Positions 12,705 to 25,399 of a stretch of DNA of 64,000 nt are shown piece after piece. Origin of the DNA: Heterohyrax brucei (lineage: Eukaryota > Chordata > Mammalia > Hyracoidea > Procaviidae); NCBI GenBank assembly GCA_028571685.1, contig CM053141.1, positions 75,997,833 to 76,061,832 of the forward strand, written 5' to 3'. Made by a program: the position numbers and the translations under genes. Numbering within the stretch: the stretch's first letter is position 1; each line of letters starts with the position of its first letter. A model generated the notes under the pieces. It saw nothing but the letters and a program-made list of their open reading frames with translations. It searched no databases and was not told where the DNA came from.

Positions 12705-14059
12705 GTGCTGATATTTTCCTTGTTCCTCTTACTGTCCTGTGCTAAATTTCTTAGGTTTTTGGATTTCTTTTGTTTTTGTAGATATTGCTTTTCTTCAGAC
12801 TTTTTCTTCTTTATTTTGATAAGTAGGTTTGTTAACTTTCTTTGTGGTTCCCTTCAGATTTACCTCTATCTTCCTAGGTTTGAACCAGTCTATTACTACT
12901 TGCCATTACCCTGCCTTTCACTCCATTAGAAAGTTTTATACCTATACCATGTGTTCCCTCTTTTATTGTTCTGATGTTGGTGTTATTTACAGATTAACCT
13001 TTTTGGTTTCATGTTGTAGTTCTTTTGGTTTGAGATAGTCTTTGAGAGTTTATTTCCTAGGCTGGTGTCTGGCTGGTACAGTCTTGCATCTTGGTTTCAG
13101 GCTGTGGTCTCATGTTGATTCTCAAACCACAGCACTCTCTTTAATAATTCTTGTAAATGTGGTTTGGTTTTTACATATTCCTTAATTTTTGTTTATCTTG
13201 AAGTGTCCTAATTTCACCATCATATTTGGACAAGAGTTTTGTAGGATACATTATTCCTGGTTGTCATTTTTTTCTTTCAAGGTTTTATACATGTCCCATT
13301 GTCATCTTGCCTGCGTGATTTCTGCTGAATAATTAGAGTTTGGTCGTACTGTTTCTCCTCTGTATGTGACTTTTTGTTTCTCTTGGAACTTTCGATTTAG
13401 TGAGAGTGATCATGATCTATTCCTTGGTGTTTTTCAAGTCTATCCTGTATGGGATTCGTTGAGCTTCTTGAATAGACAGCTTTTCATCTTTCATGATATT
13501 AGGGCAGTTTTCTGTCAGCAATTCTTCAGTGATCTTTTCTGTGTTTTCCATTTTCTCCCCATTCTAGAACTTGAGTCACTTTTGATTGTGTTCTACCTCA
13601 TTCTCAGGGTTTTTTCATTCTTTTTACTGATTTTTTCTCAGAGTTGTATCCAGTACTTGTCTTCAATGTCACTTACCCTATCTTCCATCATTTCAGACCT
13701 ACTCCTCAACCCTTCCGTTTCACTGTCCATTTCTGAAATCTTGTTTATCTTTTGGATTTCTAATTGTTGTTTTTACATGTTTTCTACTTGTGAATTTATT
13801 TTACCATTTTATTCCTGTATTATTTTCATTAATTCTTCCATGATTTTATGTCTTTTCTACAAATTTGTCTATTTTTTCCTCATTTTTGTCTGCTTTTTGC
13901 TTCAGCTCTTGGATAGCTCTGAATATTAGAGATTTAAATTCCCTGTGTAATTCTAGTGCCTTTTCTTCTACTAGAAAGTCATCAGGTGTCTTATTTTCAA
14001 CACCTACTAGAACCATCCTGTCCTTTTGTGTGTGTGTGTGTGTGTAATATAGATATCAC

Positions 14060-15745
14060 CTGCTGTCTTTGGGTCATTCATTATTTATTGATTATAGATC
14101 TGTTTGTTTTGTCCTGCTTTTTTATTTGGTTGTGTCAGAGCAAGTGGTCTATGCATTCTTTGTTGTTTGCTTGTCTGTAGTCACCATGCTTCTCACCTTT
14201 CTGTCCAATGAGCAGGATCAGTTGCTCTGCTCTGGTACAGTAAGGCAGGTCCAATTGAAAGAGAGCATCTGGGATGGGTCATTCATGGCATGGACCAGGA
14301 CAGACCAGGCGGACCAGGAATCAGTGCTGAGCAGGTTCTAGTAAGCCGTGCCTGTGCTGCTCGGGGTGTGATGTTCAGTACATGGTACGGGTAAGTAGGA
14401 AGAAGCAGGGAAGTTGTGGTGTGTGGAGCTGAGTGTGGAAAAGAAAAGAAGTGGAGAGAGAAATAGAAGCCTAAAACAAACAAAAGAGTGCTAAGGGAGC
14501 TTGCCTTTGGAGTGAAAAGATGAGAAACGGAGAAATGGAGAAAAACAAGGAGATATTTTTTAAAAGATAGGAAAGAAAAAATATTTTAAAATTTGGGAAA
14601 TAAAGGCTCCCAGGAGTCCCACCTGTCTTGCTGCAAAAGACTAGGAAGCCTGAGTAGAAGGGGTGTAAGTGTCACACAGTGTCAGGTATTCATGAGATAG
14701 GAAAAGAAGGCAAGTATAGAGAGATGAAAACTGGGAAGTGATGACAGACAAGAAGGAAAAAAGAAGAAAAAAAATGCCTATAGGGATTCCACTGACTGAG
14801 ATGCCAAGACTGGGGATATGGGTTCTAAACTGCATAGTACAATCTGGCTAGAAGGGACTTCCAAGCTATAAAAATAAAAAGCAAACAGACAAAATAAAAT
14901 AAAGGAGGGGGAAAAACCTCCGAGAGTAAGTGTGCCATAATGGGCCAAGAGAGTAGTTCCCCAGTTGAGTGGTGCTTCACAGTCTTTCCAGAAGAGGCAA
15001 AGACAACAGGGAACCAGGTGTTCAAGAGGAAGGAGGGAGGGGTGGTAGGAGGTACAGAAGAAACCAAAAGACATGAAAGAAGCAACACCAGCTACAAATG
15101 GCACTCAGGGAGCCAACCAGTGAGGGGAGGTAAATTCAAGTGGCTGGGACCAAACGAGTTTCCTCCCGGCCGAAAGATTGCAACCAGTGAGAAGGGGAGG
15201 GTGTGGGAGTGAGGTTAGGAAAGCCTGTATTGATAGTTACCAGGGGACCTATGTGCTGCTGTGAGCTCCTCAAGCTACCTTGGAGTGCTGCCTGTCTGCC
15301 AATCTCCAGTATGGATGGAGCAAATTCAAGAGGCACCAACATTGCATTTCCTGGGCCAGCTGAGCCACTGCAGCTAGCCAGGAGGCATAGGAAGGAGAGC
15401 AGTGGGGAGAAGAAGGGAGCATGTTTCCCTGGTTACCAGATACTTTGTCCTCTGCTGATATTTCCATGGATCTCGTTTCTTATGCTCCCTGTCTGCCAAA
15501 CTCCGACAGGAGCCCCAGAGGACAAGTCTGTGATGGATTAGCTGATGGGGGACTTCTTCCTCTCATACCTCTTCTTGTCTCTGTTCTCTGTCAGTTTCTT
15601 ATTCCATTTGGTGTGTGGCAGGGACCTTCATCTCTTCATTTGGTACTTCAGGTTCCAGGATTGAAATTTGTTTTACTTAGTTATTCCAGAGTTTGCTGTA
15701 GGAGGACAGCCTGGTGCTTCTGTCTACGGTACCAAGTTGGTTGGA
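14060..15745 (-). repeat. L1 5' UTR with tandem-monomer-like structure (inner copy)
   Basis: GC-rich blocks alternate with A-rich blocks on the + strand (A-rich near 14460, 14560, 14760 and 14880), like the outer copy's 5' UTR at 25400-27131. Probable promoter region of the L1. Confidence 0.5.
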
Positions 15746-16160
15746 AGTAGTCTGTTTTTTCATTTGTTTGTTTTTGCGTTAAGGCCTTTTCTCTGTTTTT
15801 CTCTAGCTCTGTCCAGGACCTGTCAGCACTACTTGTGGTGGTAGCAGGGCACCATCTACTTGTGCTGAATTCACCTGGTGGGGGCTGTGGTAGTTGTGGT
15901 GCATTAGACCTTGGGACTAATCTTTCCTTTGTGTCTTTGATTTACTTCATTTTCCCTTGCTCCAGATAGGGTGATACCAGTGGAGATTGCCTTTCACAAG
16001 CTTTTAAGACCCCAGATGCTACTCACCAAAGTAGGATGTAGAATTATTTTCTTTATAAACTACATTATGCCAGTTGTGCTATACATGTTCCCTAAGACCA
16101 TGGTCCCCTCAGCTCTCAGCTTAACAATTTGGTCTCTCAGGAAATTTGGATATGTCATGG

Positions 16161-16322
16161 AGGAAACCTTGGTGGCATAGTGGTTAAATGCTACAGCTGC
16201 TAACCATAAAAGTTGGCAGTTTGAATCCACCAGGCGCTCGTTGGAAGCTCTAAGGAGCAGTTCTACCCTGACCTATAGGGTCACTATGAGTCAAAATTGA
16301 CTTGATGGCAATGGGTTTTTGT
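16161..16322 (+). mobile_element. AfroSINE
   Basis: tRNA-type head (ggtggcatagtggttaaatg), gctaacca box, body ending tcactatgagtcaaaattg and atggcaatgggttttt. Inserted in the larger L1. Confidence 0.88.
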
Positions 16323-17671
16323 GGCACTTGCATGACTTTGCCTTGGACAAATCGTGCTGCCTTCCCCAGTATTGTGTACTGCCTTACCTTTAACCAGAGT
16401 TACCACTTACCTATTGTCTAGTTAGTGTTTTTCCATCCCCACTCCACCCCTTCCTCATAATCATCAAAGATGTTTTTTTGTGTGTGTAAACCTCTTTGTA
16501 AGTTTTTATAGTAGTGTACTTGTGCAATATTTGTCCTTTTCTGGGGGCCTTATGTCACTTAGCATAATGCCCTCTATGCTGGAGATGCTTCACAGATTCA
16601 TCATTTATTCTTTACCATTACATAGTATTTCCTTCTCTATATGTACCATAGTTTGTCTGTTGATAGGCATCTAGATTGTTTCCATCATTTTGCTCTTGTG
16701 AACAGTTCTGCAATGAACATGAGTGTGCACATATCTATTCATGTGGCAGCTCACATTTCTCTAGATTATATTCCTAAGAGTTGGATTGCTGGATTATGTG
16801 GTACTTCTATTTCTAGCTCTTCAGTGAAGTGCTATATTGTTTTCCAAAATGGTTATTCTATTTTATATTCCTACTAGCAGTGTGTAAGAGTTCCAAGCTC
16901 CATGGATCCTCGCCAACATTTGTTATTTTATGTTTTTGATTCATGTGTAGGGATGGTATCACATTTTCGTTTTGATTTACTTTTCTCTAATGACTAGTGA
17001 TCTCGAGCATTTCCTCACATGTCTGTTAGCTACCTGAATGTCATCTTTGATGAAGTGTCTGTTCATATCCTTTGCCCGTTTTTAATTAGATTATTTGTCT
17101 TTTTGTTCTAGAGGTGTTGGATTTTTCTACAGATTTTAGGGAATAGAACTTTGTCGAATTCTAGTCACTATATTCTCTTTTTAGCGAAGTCTTCTGATAA
17201 GTGTGTTTAATTTTTAGAAGATTCCATTTATCTAGCTCATCTTCTGGTGTTTGTGTGGTGTTATAGTTTGTATCCTACTAATGCCATGCCTTTAGTGTTG
17301 ACCCTATTTTTTCTTCTGTGATCTTTATAGTTTTGGAATTTATATGTAGGTCTTTCATCTATTTTGAATTAGTTTTTGTGTATGGCTTGAGGTTTGGGTC
17401 CTGTTTCATACTTTTACAGGTAGATATTTAGTTTTAAGAGCATCATTTTTTTTTTTAAACTATCTTTTCCACATTTAAGGAAGTTTGGGCTTTTGTCAAA
17501 GATCAAGTGAGCATAGGTAGATGGAGTTACATCTGGGTTCTCCATTTTGTTCCACTGGGCATTGTGTCTGTCACTGTACCAGTAGCATGCAGTTTTGACC
17601 ACCCTAACTGTATAGTAGGTTCTGAGGACAGGTAGTGCATGTTACTATTTTTCTTCAGTAGTGCTTGTCTG

Positions 17672-20600
17672 CCGGTTTGTCACACTATGGGGGCTTGCAT
17701 GTTGCTGTGATGCTAGCAGCTATGCCACCAGTATTCAGACACCAGCAGGGTCATCCATGATATACAGGTTTCAACTGAACTTCCAGACTAAGACAGACTA
17801 GGAAGAAAGACCTGGCAGTCTATTTCTGAAAAGAATTAGCCAGGGAAAACCTTATGAGTAGCAGCAGAACACTGTCAGATATAGTGTCCAAAAATGAGCT
17901 CCCTAGGTTGGAAGGCACACAAAAGGCTACTGGGGAAGAGCTGCCTCCTCAAAGTAGAGTCTACCTTGATGATGTGGATGGAGTAAAGCCTTTGGGACCT
18001 TCATTTACTCATGTGGCATGACTCAAAATAAGAAAAAACAGCTGCAAACATCCATTAATAATTGGAATGTGGAATGTGCAGAGTATAAATCTAGGAAAAT
18101 TGGAAATCATCAAAAATGAAAGTGAACCAATAAACATCAACATCCCAGGCATTAGTGAGCTGAAATGACCCAGTATTGTCCATTCTGAATGTGATAATCA
18201 TATGGTCTACTATGCCAGGAATGAAAACTTGAAGAGGAAAGATATCGCATTCATTGTCAAAAAGAACATTTTAAGATCTATCCTGAAGTACAGTGCTGTC
18301 AGTGATAGGTAAATACTGAAATCCATACACCTACAAGAAAGGCCAGTTAATATGACTGTTACTCAGATTGATGCACCAACCACTAAGGCCAAAGATGAAG
18401 TAACTGAAGATTTTTACTAGCTTCTGTGATCTCACATGCAATCAAGAATAATTACCTGTTAGATTGTTATTGGAGTGCTAAAGTTGGAGACAAAGAAAAA
18501 GGATTGGTAGTTGGAAAATATGGCCTTGGCAACAGAAATGATGCTGGAGATCACATGATACAATTTTTCAAGACAATGACTTCATTGAAAATACCTTTCT
18601 CAGCAACATAAACGGTGACTATACACATGGGCTTCGCTGCTTGGAGTACACAGCAATCAGATCGATTACATCTGTGAAAGGAAAAGATGGAAAAGCTCAG
18701 TATCAGTCAGAACAAGACCAGGTGTTAACAGCAGCAAAGGTCAAATGCTCACATGCCAGTTCAAATTGAAAACGAAGAAAATTAGAACAAGTCTATGAGA
18801 GCCAAAGTATGACCTTGAGTATATCCCCCCTGAGTTTAGAGACCATCTCAAGAACAAAGTTGATGTACTGAACACTGATGACCAGAGACCAGATGACTTG
18901 TGGAATAACATCGAAGACATCACCCGTGAAAAAAGCAAGAGTTCATTAAAAAGACAGGAAAGAGAGGAAAGACCAAATTGGATATCAGAAGAGTCTCTGG
19001 AACTTACTCTTGAACATCGAGTAGCTAAAGCAAAAAGGAGAAATAATGAAGTAAAAGAACTGAACAGAAGATTTCAAAGGGTGGCTCGAGAAGACAGCAT
19101 CAAGTACTGTAATGACATATACAAAAGCTGGAAATAGAAAACCAAAAGGGAAGAATGCACTCTGCATTTCTCAAACTGAAAAGAACTGAAGAAAAACTTC
19201 AACACTTAAGTTGTGATAGTTAAGCATTCTACAGGGAAGATACTAAATGGCTCAGGGAGCATCAAAAGAAGATGGAAGGAACAGACTCATCATACCAGAA
19301 AAACTAGTAAACTTTTAGCCATTTCAAGAGGTAGCATATGATCAGGAACTGATGGTACCTGATCAAAGCTGCATTGAAGTCATGGTGAAAAACAAGACTC
19401 CAGGAACTGATGCAGTATCAAGTGAGATGTTTCAACAAATAAATGAAAAAAAAAGAAAAGGAAAAAAACACATGCAGCGATAAGTGCTCACTCATCTATG
19501 CCAAGAAACTTGGAGAACAGCTACCTGGCCAGCCTAGTAGAAGAGATCCCTATTTATGCCTGTTCCCAAGAAAGGTGATCCAACTGAATGTGAATCCTAA
19601 GAAAGGTGATCCAGCTGAATGTGGAAATTATTGAACAATCATGCAATCACATGCAAATAAAATTCTGATAAATATAATTTAAAAGTGACTGCAAGAGTAT
19701 GTTGACAGGACCTGCCAGATATTCAAGCCAGAGTCAGAAGATAACATGAAACCATGGATATCACTGCTGCGGTCAGATGGATCTTGGCTGAAAGCAGAGA
19801 ATATCAGAAAGATGTTTACCTGTGTTTTTTTGACTATGCAAAAGCATTTGACTCTGTGGATCATAACAAGTTATGGATAACATAGTGGAGAATAGGAATT
19901 CCAGAACTCTTAATTGTGCTCATGAGGAATCTGTGTATGGATCAAGAGGACAGAACAAGGGGACACTGCATGGTTTAAAGTCAGGAAAGGTGTGTGTCAG
20001 GGTTGTATCCTTTCACCATATCTTTTCCATCTGTATGCTGAGCAGATAATCTGAGATACTGGAGTATATGAAGAACAAGGCTTCAGGATTGGAGGAAGAC
20101 TCATTAACAACCTGTGTTATGCAGATGACAACCTTGCTTGTTGGGAGTGAAGAGGATTTGAAACACTGATGAAGAGCAAAGACCACAGCCTTCCATATGG
20201 ATTGCACCTCAACATCAAGAAAACAAAAATCCTCACGACTGAAACAGTAAGCAACACCGTGAACTGGAGTAAAAATTGAAGTTGTCAAGTATTTCATTTT
20301 ACGTGACTCCACAATCAATGCCCATGGAAGCAGCAGTCAAGAAATCAAAAGATGCATAGCAATGGGAAAATCTCCTTCAAGGAATCTCTTTAAAGTGTTG
20401 AAAAGTAAAGAAGTCGCCTTGAACATTAAAATGTACCTGACCAAGCCATAGTATTTTCACTCACATCGTATTACACACAAAAGCTGGACAATGGATAAGG
20501 AAGACAGAACTGATGCCTTTGAATTGTGGTATTGGAGAATAATATCGAATGTACCATGGACTGCCAAAAGAACAAACAGATCTGTTCTGAAGGAAGTACA

Positions 20601-20904
20601 ACCAGAGTGCCCCTTGGAAGCAAAGATCGCAAAACTACATCTTACATACTTTGGACATGTTGTCAGGAGGGATCAGCCCCAGAAGAAAAACATCACGACG
20701 GCACTTGGCTTGGCTGGGTGAAGCAGAGGGTCAGCAAAAAAGAGGAAGACTCTTAACAAGATGGATTGACACAATGGCTGCAACAATGGGTTCAAGGATA
20801 AAAACAGTTATGGGCGTGGCACAAGATCAGGCAGTGTTTCATTCTGTTGTGCATAGGTTCACTGTGAGTGAGAACTGACTTGATGGCACCTAACAACAAC
20901 AATA
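17672..20904 (+). mobile_element. RTE/BovB LINE, nearly full length
   Basis: It begins near 17672 with the RTE 5' end (gggggcttgcatgttgctgtg) and ends gatggcacctaacaacaac. Within are remnants of the AP endonuclease (LLDCYWSAKVGDKEKGLVVG frame near 18450), the linker (EKSKSSLKRQEREERPNWIS near 18930) and the reverse transcriptase, whose catalytic YADD is readable at 20118-20129. The C-terminal part (WYWRIISNVPWTAKRTNRSV) is near 20525. Several stops and frameshifts break the single RTE frame. Flanking TCTG on both sides, at 17668-17671 and 20905-20908, may be the target duplication. It sits in the ORF2 region of the larger L1. Dead, but the most complete RTE copy in the window. Confidence 0.88.
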
Positions 20905-21550
20905 TCTGGGCCCTCTTCCCTTCCCGTAGAAATGTAATCATTACTTTTTCCATCTCATTAAAGAATGTTGTTTGTATTTGGATTGTGGTTTCATTGTATT
21001 TGTAGATTGGGTACAAACTGACATTTTCACAGTATTGAGTCTACCTGTTGGTGAGCATGGTATGTTTTTCCATTTATGTATATCTCTTTTGGTTTCTTGA
21101 AACAGTGTTTTATAGTTTTCTTTGTATACATCTTTTACATTCCTAGTAGATTTGTTCCTTTTTTGGTTTTTTTTTATGGCTATTATAAATGGTGTTTTCC
21201 TGATTTCTTTTTTGTATTTCTCTTTACTGAGGTATAGGAATCTAAGTGACTTTTATATGTTTATCTTGTATCTGGCTACTCTGCTGAATCTTTTCTATTA
21301 GTTCGAATAGTTTTCTTAGTGGAGTTGAATGTTTTGGGTTCTCTATGTATATCGTTCACAAATTGGAATAGTTTTACTTCTTTTTTTTTACCAATTTAGA
21401 TGCCCTTCATTTCTTGCCTTATTGTTCTTGTTAGCACAATGTTAAATGAGAGTGGTGATATAGGGCATCCTTGTCTTGTTCCTGTTCGCAGGAGGAATGT
21501 TTTCAGTCTCTCTCACATTAAAAATGATGTTGTCTATTGATTTTGTATTT

Positions 21551-21693
21551 AAAACAAACATACAAAAAGCATTGCTGTTAAGTTGATTCTGACAACCCTA
21601 TAGGAAAGAGTAGACCTGCCCCCATAGAGGTTCCAAGTTGCTAGATTTGAACTGCTGAACTTTTCGTTAGCAGCCATAGTACTTGGGTTTCCT
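21551..21693 (-). mobile_element. AfroSINE
   Basis: Antisense tail attgctgttaagttgattctg, body cccccatagaggttccaag, head ttcgttagcagccatag. Inserted in the larger L1. Confidence 0.85.
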
Positions 21694-24543
21694 GTGTTTT
21701 GTATAAATGCCTTTATTATGTTGAGGAGTTTCTCTTCTATACTGACTGTATTGAGAATTTTACCAGGAATAGGTGTTAGACTTTGTTAAATGCCTTTTCT
21801 GCGTCAATTGAGATGATCATGTGATTCTTTTGCTTCATTTATGTGGTAGATTACAGTTATTGATTTTCTAATGTTTTCCCATCCTTGCATACCTGGTTTA
21901 AATCCTACTTGGACATGATGCACACTTTTTTCATGCTCTTGAATTCTAGTGGCTAGAATATTACTGAGAAATTGTTAGAAAGCTCTTCTGAAGCCAGCTG
22001 GGCCAGGGCTTGTTGCTGTTGAGAGTTTTTAAATTACCTTTTCAGTTTGTTCTCTTATTATTAGCCTCTTCATTTTTTATCTCAGTTTGGGGTTATTTAG
22101 GTAAATAATATTTTTCAAGAAATCTGTGCATTTCCTTTAGGTTTTCAAATTTGTTTGAGTCTAGTTTGTCATGGTAATCTGTTAAATGATCCTTTTTATT
22201 TCAGTAGGGTTTGTTGTAATGCCCCCTATTTTGTTTCTTATTTGGGTTATTTATGTCTTCTCTTGTTTTTCTTTTGTTGGCTTTGCCAGTGGTTTGTCCG
22301 TTTTGTGGTTTTGTTGAGTTTTTCCTGTTATTTTCTATTTCCTTTTTCATTTGTTTCTCCTCTGATCTTTATTTCCCTTCTTCTGGCTGTGTACTTCTGC
22401 TGTTTTCTATTTGTTCAAGTTGTGTAGCTAATATTTTGGTTTTGTCCCTTCTTTTTTGATACATGCATGCATTGCTAGAAATTGACCTCTGAGCACTGCT
22501 ATTCCTGCACCCCAAGGATTTTGGTATAATGTGCTTCCATTCTCATATGATTCTAAGAAATTTTTCTTTCCATTTTTAATTTCTTTTGATACTCAGTGGT
22601 TTTTAAGCAAGATGGTATTCAGTTTCTATATATTTGAATTTTTCCCCTTGCTCTTTCTATTTTTCATTTCTACTCTTATGACATTGTGATCAGGAAGTTG
22701 TTTTGTATTATTTCAGTGTTTTAGATTTTGTTAAGGGTTACTTTGTGGCCTCAGGTGTGATCTATTTAGGAGAATATTTCATGTGTGTTAGAAAAGAAGG
22801 TGTACTTTGCTGATATTGGGTGTATTGTTCTGTTTATATCTGTGAGGTCAAGTTGGTTGATTGTGGTTTTTATATCTGTATTGTTATTGAGTTTCCTTCT
22901 AGATCTTCTGTTCTTTACCTACAGTGGTATGCTGAAATCTTGTACTGTTACTGTGGAACTATTGATTTCTTTTTTCAGTGCTGCTAGCTTTTTAATGTAC
23001 TTTGAAGCTCTGTCATTGGGTGCATACATGTTTATTGTGATTATGTCCTCATGGTAGATTGTCTATTTAATCACTATATAATATGGTTCCTTGTCTTTTA
23101 TGGTGGATTTTGTTTTAAAGTCTATTTCCGTATTTTACTGAGATGAATATTGCCACTTTTACTCCTTTTTGCTTGATGTATTTACTCTGTTTGCTTGATG
23201 TATTTTTTCTATCATTTGATTTTTAATGTATTTGTCTGTCTTTCTAAGATGTGTGTCTTGTATACAGCATATTGATAGATCCTTTTTTTAAAATCCATTC
23301 TGTCATTTTCTGTCTCTTTATGAGTATCTTTAAGCCATTTGTGCTTAGTGTGATTGCTCATAGGTGTGAGTTTATTACTGTCATTTTGTGGTGCTGACGT
23401 TTTCTTTGTTCTTGTTACTCTGCTGAATTCCTTTTGTCTGTGGATTTTTTTTTCATTTTTGGAGATCTTGTGTTTACTGAGACTATGTTTTTCTTCTCTA
23501 TTTTGATGAGTAGTTCTGTTAACTTACTTTCTGATCACCTTGAAATTCACCCCTGTGTTCCTAAGTTTAAACCAGTCTTTTATTATTTGATAATGCTGTT
23601 GACTTCCTTTCTATTGGAAAGTTCTATGGCTGTACTGTTTATTCCCTCTTTTATTGTACTGACATTTTTCTCATTTACAGATTGACCTCTCTTGTTCCCT
23701 GTTGTAAATTTTTTGGTTTTGTTTTATCCTTGACAGTTCATTGTATAGGTTGGTATCTGGCTGATGCTGTCTTATATGCCATATTCAAGTTGTTGTCTGA
23801 TGCTTTTTTCCTCTAACCAAAGGACTCCCTTTAATAATTTTTGTAAGTTTGGTTTTGTTTTTGTATATTCTCTTTGTTTCTGTTTATCTGGAAATGTACT
23901 AATTTTGCCATCATATTTGAACAAGAATGTTGCAGGATATATTATTCTTGGTTGAAAGTTTTTCTTTCAAGATTTTATGTATGTCATCCCATTGCCTTCT
24001 TTTATACAGAGTTCCTGCTGTGTAATGAGCTTAGTCTTTCTGTTTTCTTTTTGTACGTGGGCTCTCATTTTTACTGAGCTGCTCTCAGGATTGTCTTTGG
24101 TTTTCGTAAGGGTGTTTATGGCATAATTTGGTGTTTTTCTTTTGGGGTCTATCCTGTATTGGGTTTGTTGAGCTTGGATGGTTGGCTTTTCATCTTTCAT
24201 GATACTGGGGAAGTTTTCTGTCAGCAAATCTTCAGTGATTCTCTCTGTATTTTCCCTGTTCTGGAACTGCAATCATATGCAAATTTTTACTTTTCCTTGC
24301 ATTGCACATCATTCTCAGAGTTTATTCATTTTTATCTTTTGTTCTTTACTCTGATTTATCCTCAAAGTGGTATGCAAGGATTCATCTTTAATTTCTGTGA
24401 TCCTGTCTTCCATCTTTTCAGATTTGCTTATAAAACCTTCCATTGCACTGGCACTTGGCTTGGCTTGGCTGTTTATTGTTTGTATTTATAGTTGCTGGTG
24501 TTGTATGATTTCTAATTGTTTTTTATTTTGACATCTTGTTCCT

Positions 24544-25060
24544 TGTGGTGGTCAGGATTATGCCAACTTGGCTACTTTATATTTGGCTGCTATATTAAGT
24601 GGCAGGGCGGGATCTGTGGTGGCTTCCCGCCCCTCAGCTCTCGTCTCTCGACCTCCCACTACTACTTCTGGCTTGCTCACATAGCCAGGAGCTCCTGCTC
24701 TCTTCTTCTGTAGTCTGGTTCCGGGACTTGAACTAGCAGCTGTTGGATTCATCAATCCTTACAGTCGACACTTGAGAGTCCTGTTCCCTGACCTGCTGAT
24801 TCTGGGTTTGCAGGCCTCTGCCACTCCGTCTCGCCGAGCTTGGGATCCACTGACCTACACAGCTGGTGATCTAGAACTCTGGTCTATGACCTGCTGACCT
24901 TGGGTTCCTCAGCTTCCGTGGCCACATGAGGCTTGTGCCAGGACTTGGGACATTCAGCTTCTGTAATTGTGTGAGCTGTTTCTTATATCTATATATAAGT
25001 CTTTCCTTGTACCTACACGTGTTACTTGTTTTTCTTCCCTAGAAAACCCATTCTAAGACA
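24544..25060 (+). mobile_element. ERVL-type solo LTR with 5-bp target duplication
   Basis: 517 bases beginning TGTGGTGGTC and ending CTAAGACA, flanked on both sides by TTCCT (24539-24543 and 25061-25065). TG...CA ends and a 5-bp duplication are the hallmarks of an integrated LTR. The end resembles the ERVL-type LTR at 44059-45613. No internal sequence is present, so this is a solo LTR from recombination. It interrupts the ORF1 region of the larger L1. Confidence 0.85.
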
Positions 25061-25399
25061 TTCCTGTATTGTTTTTTATCAGTTCTTCTCTTGGTTTGCC
25101 TGCCTTTTATATGATTTTGTCTGTATTTTCCATGATTTTATCTATTTTGTTATTTTTGTCTGCACTTCCCTTCATCTGTTGGAGGATGCTGAATATTAAT
25201 TTGAATTTCCCATCAGGTAGGTTCTGTGTGTTTCCTTCTAACAGAAGGTTATCTGGTATTTTATTTTGGTTACTTTTTGGAGCTATCCTCTCCTGTTTTT
25301 TTAAAAAATATGTTTTTAAATTGTCTGCTGTCTCCAGCATATTCAGAAATTACTCTCTTTGTTTATTGATATAGATTTGATAATTTCAGCCTACTTTTT

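Larger units (their letters stand above)
11318..15745 (-). mobile_element. Second L1, nested in the 3' UTR of the larger L1, internally deleted
   Basis: The left edge is a T-run (3' poly(A) in antisense) at 11318-11335. 3' UTR follows to about 12240, then a short piece of ORF2 C-terminus. A jump near 12370-12520 loses most of the RT region and passes to the endonuclease start. ORF1 lies at about 13190-14060 and a 5' UTR of about 1.7 kb extends to 15745. Flanks tctggtttt and tctgttttt may be the target duplication. The plus-strand open frames here (up to 187 codons at 13366) are antisense shadows. Confidence 0.75.

Noticed and set aside
13366-13929. 187-codon plus-strand frame rich in Phe, Ser and Leu
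   Set aside because: It is the antisense of the ORF1 region of the nested minus-strand L1. Pyrimidine-rich composition gives a false membrane-protein look.
16161-16240. tRNA gene in the SINE head
   Set aside because: The tRNA-like A/B box region belongs to an AfroSINE. No cloverleaf with an intact anticodon arm could be drawn, and about thirty similar copies exist here.
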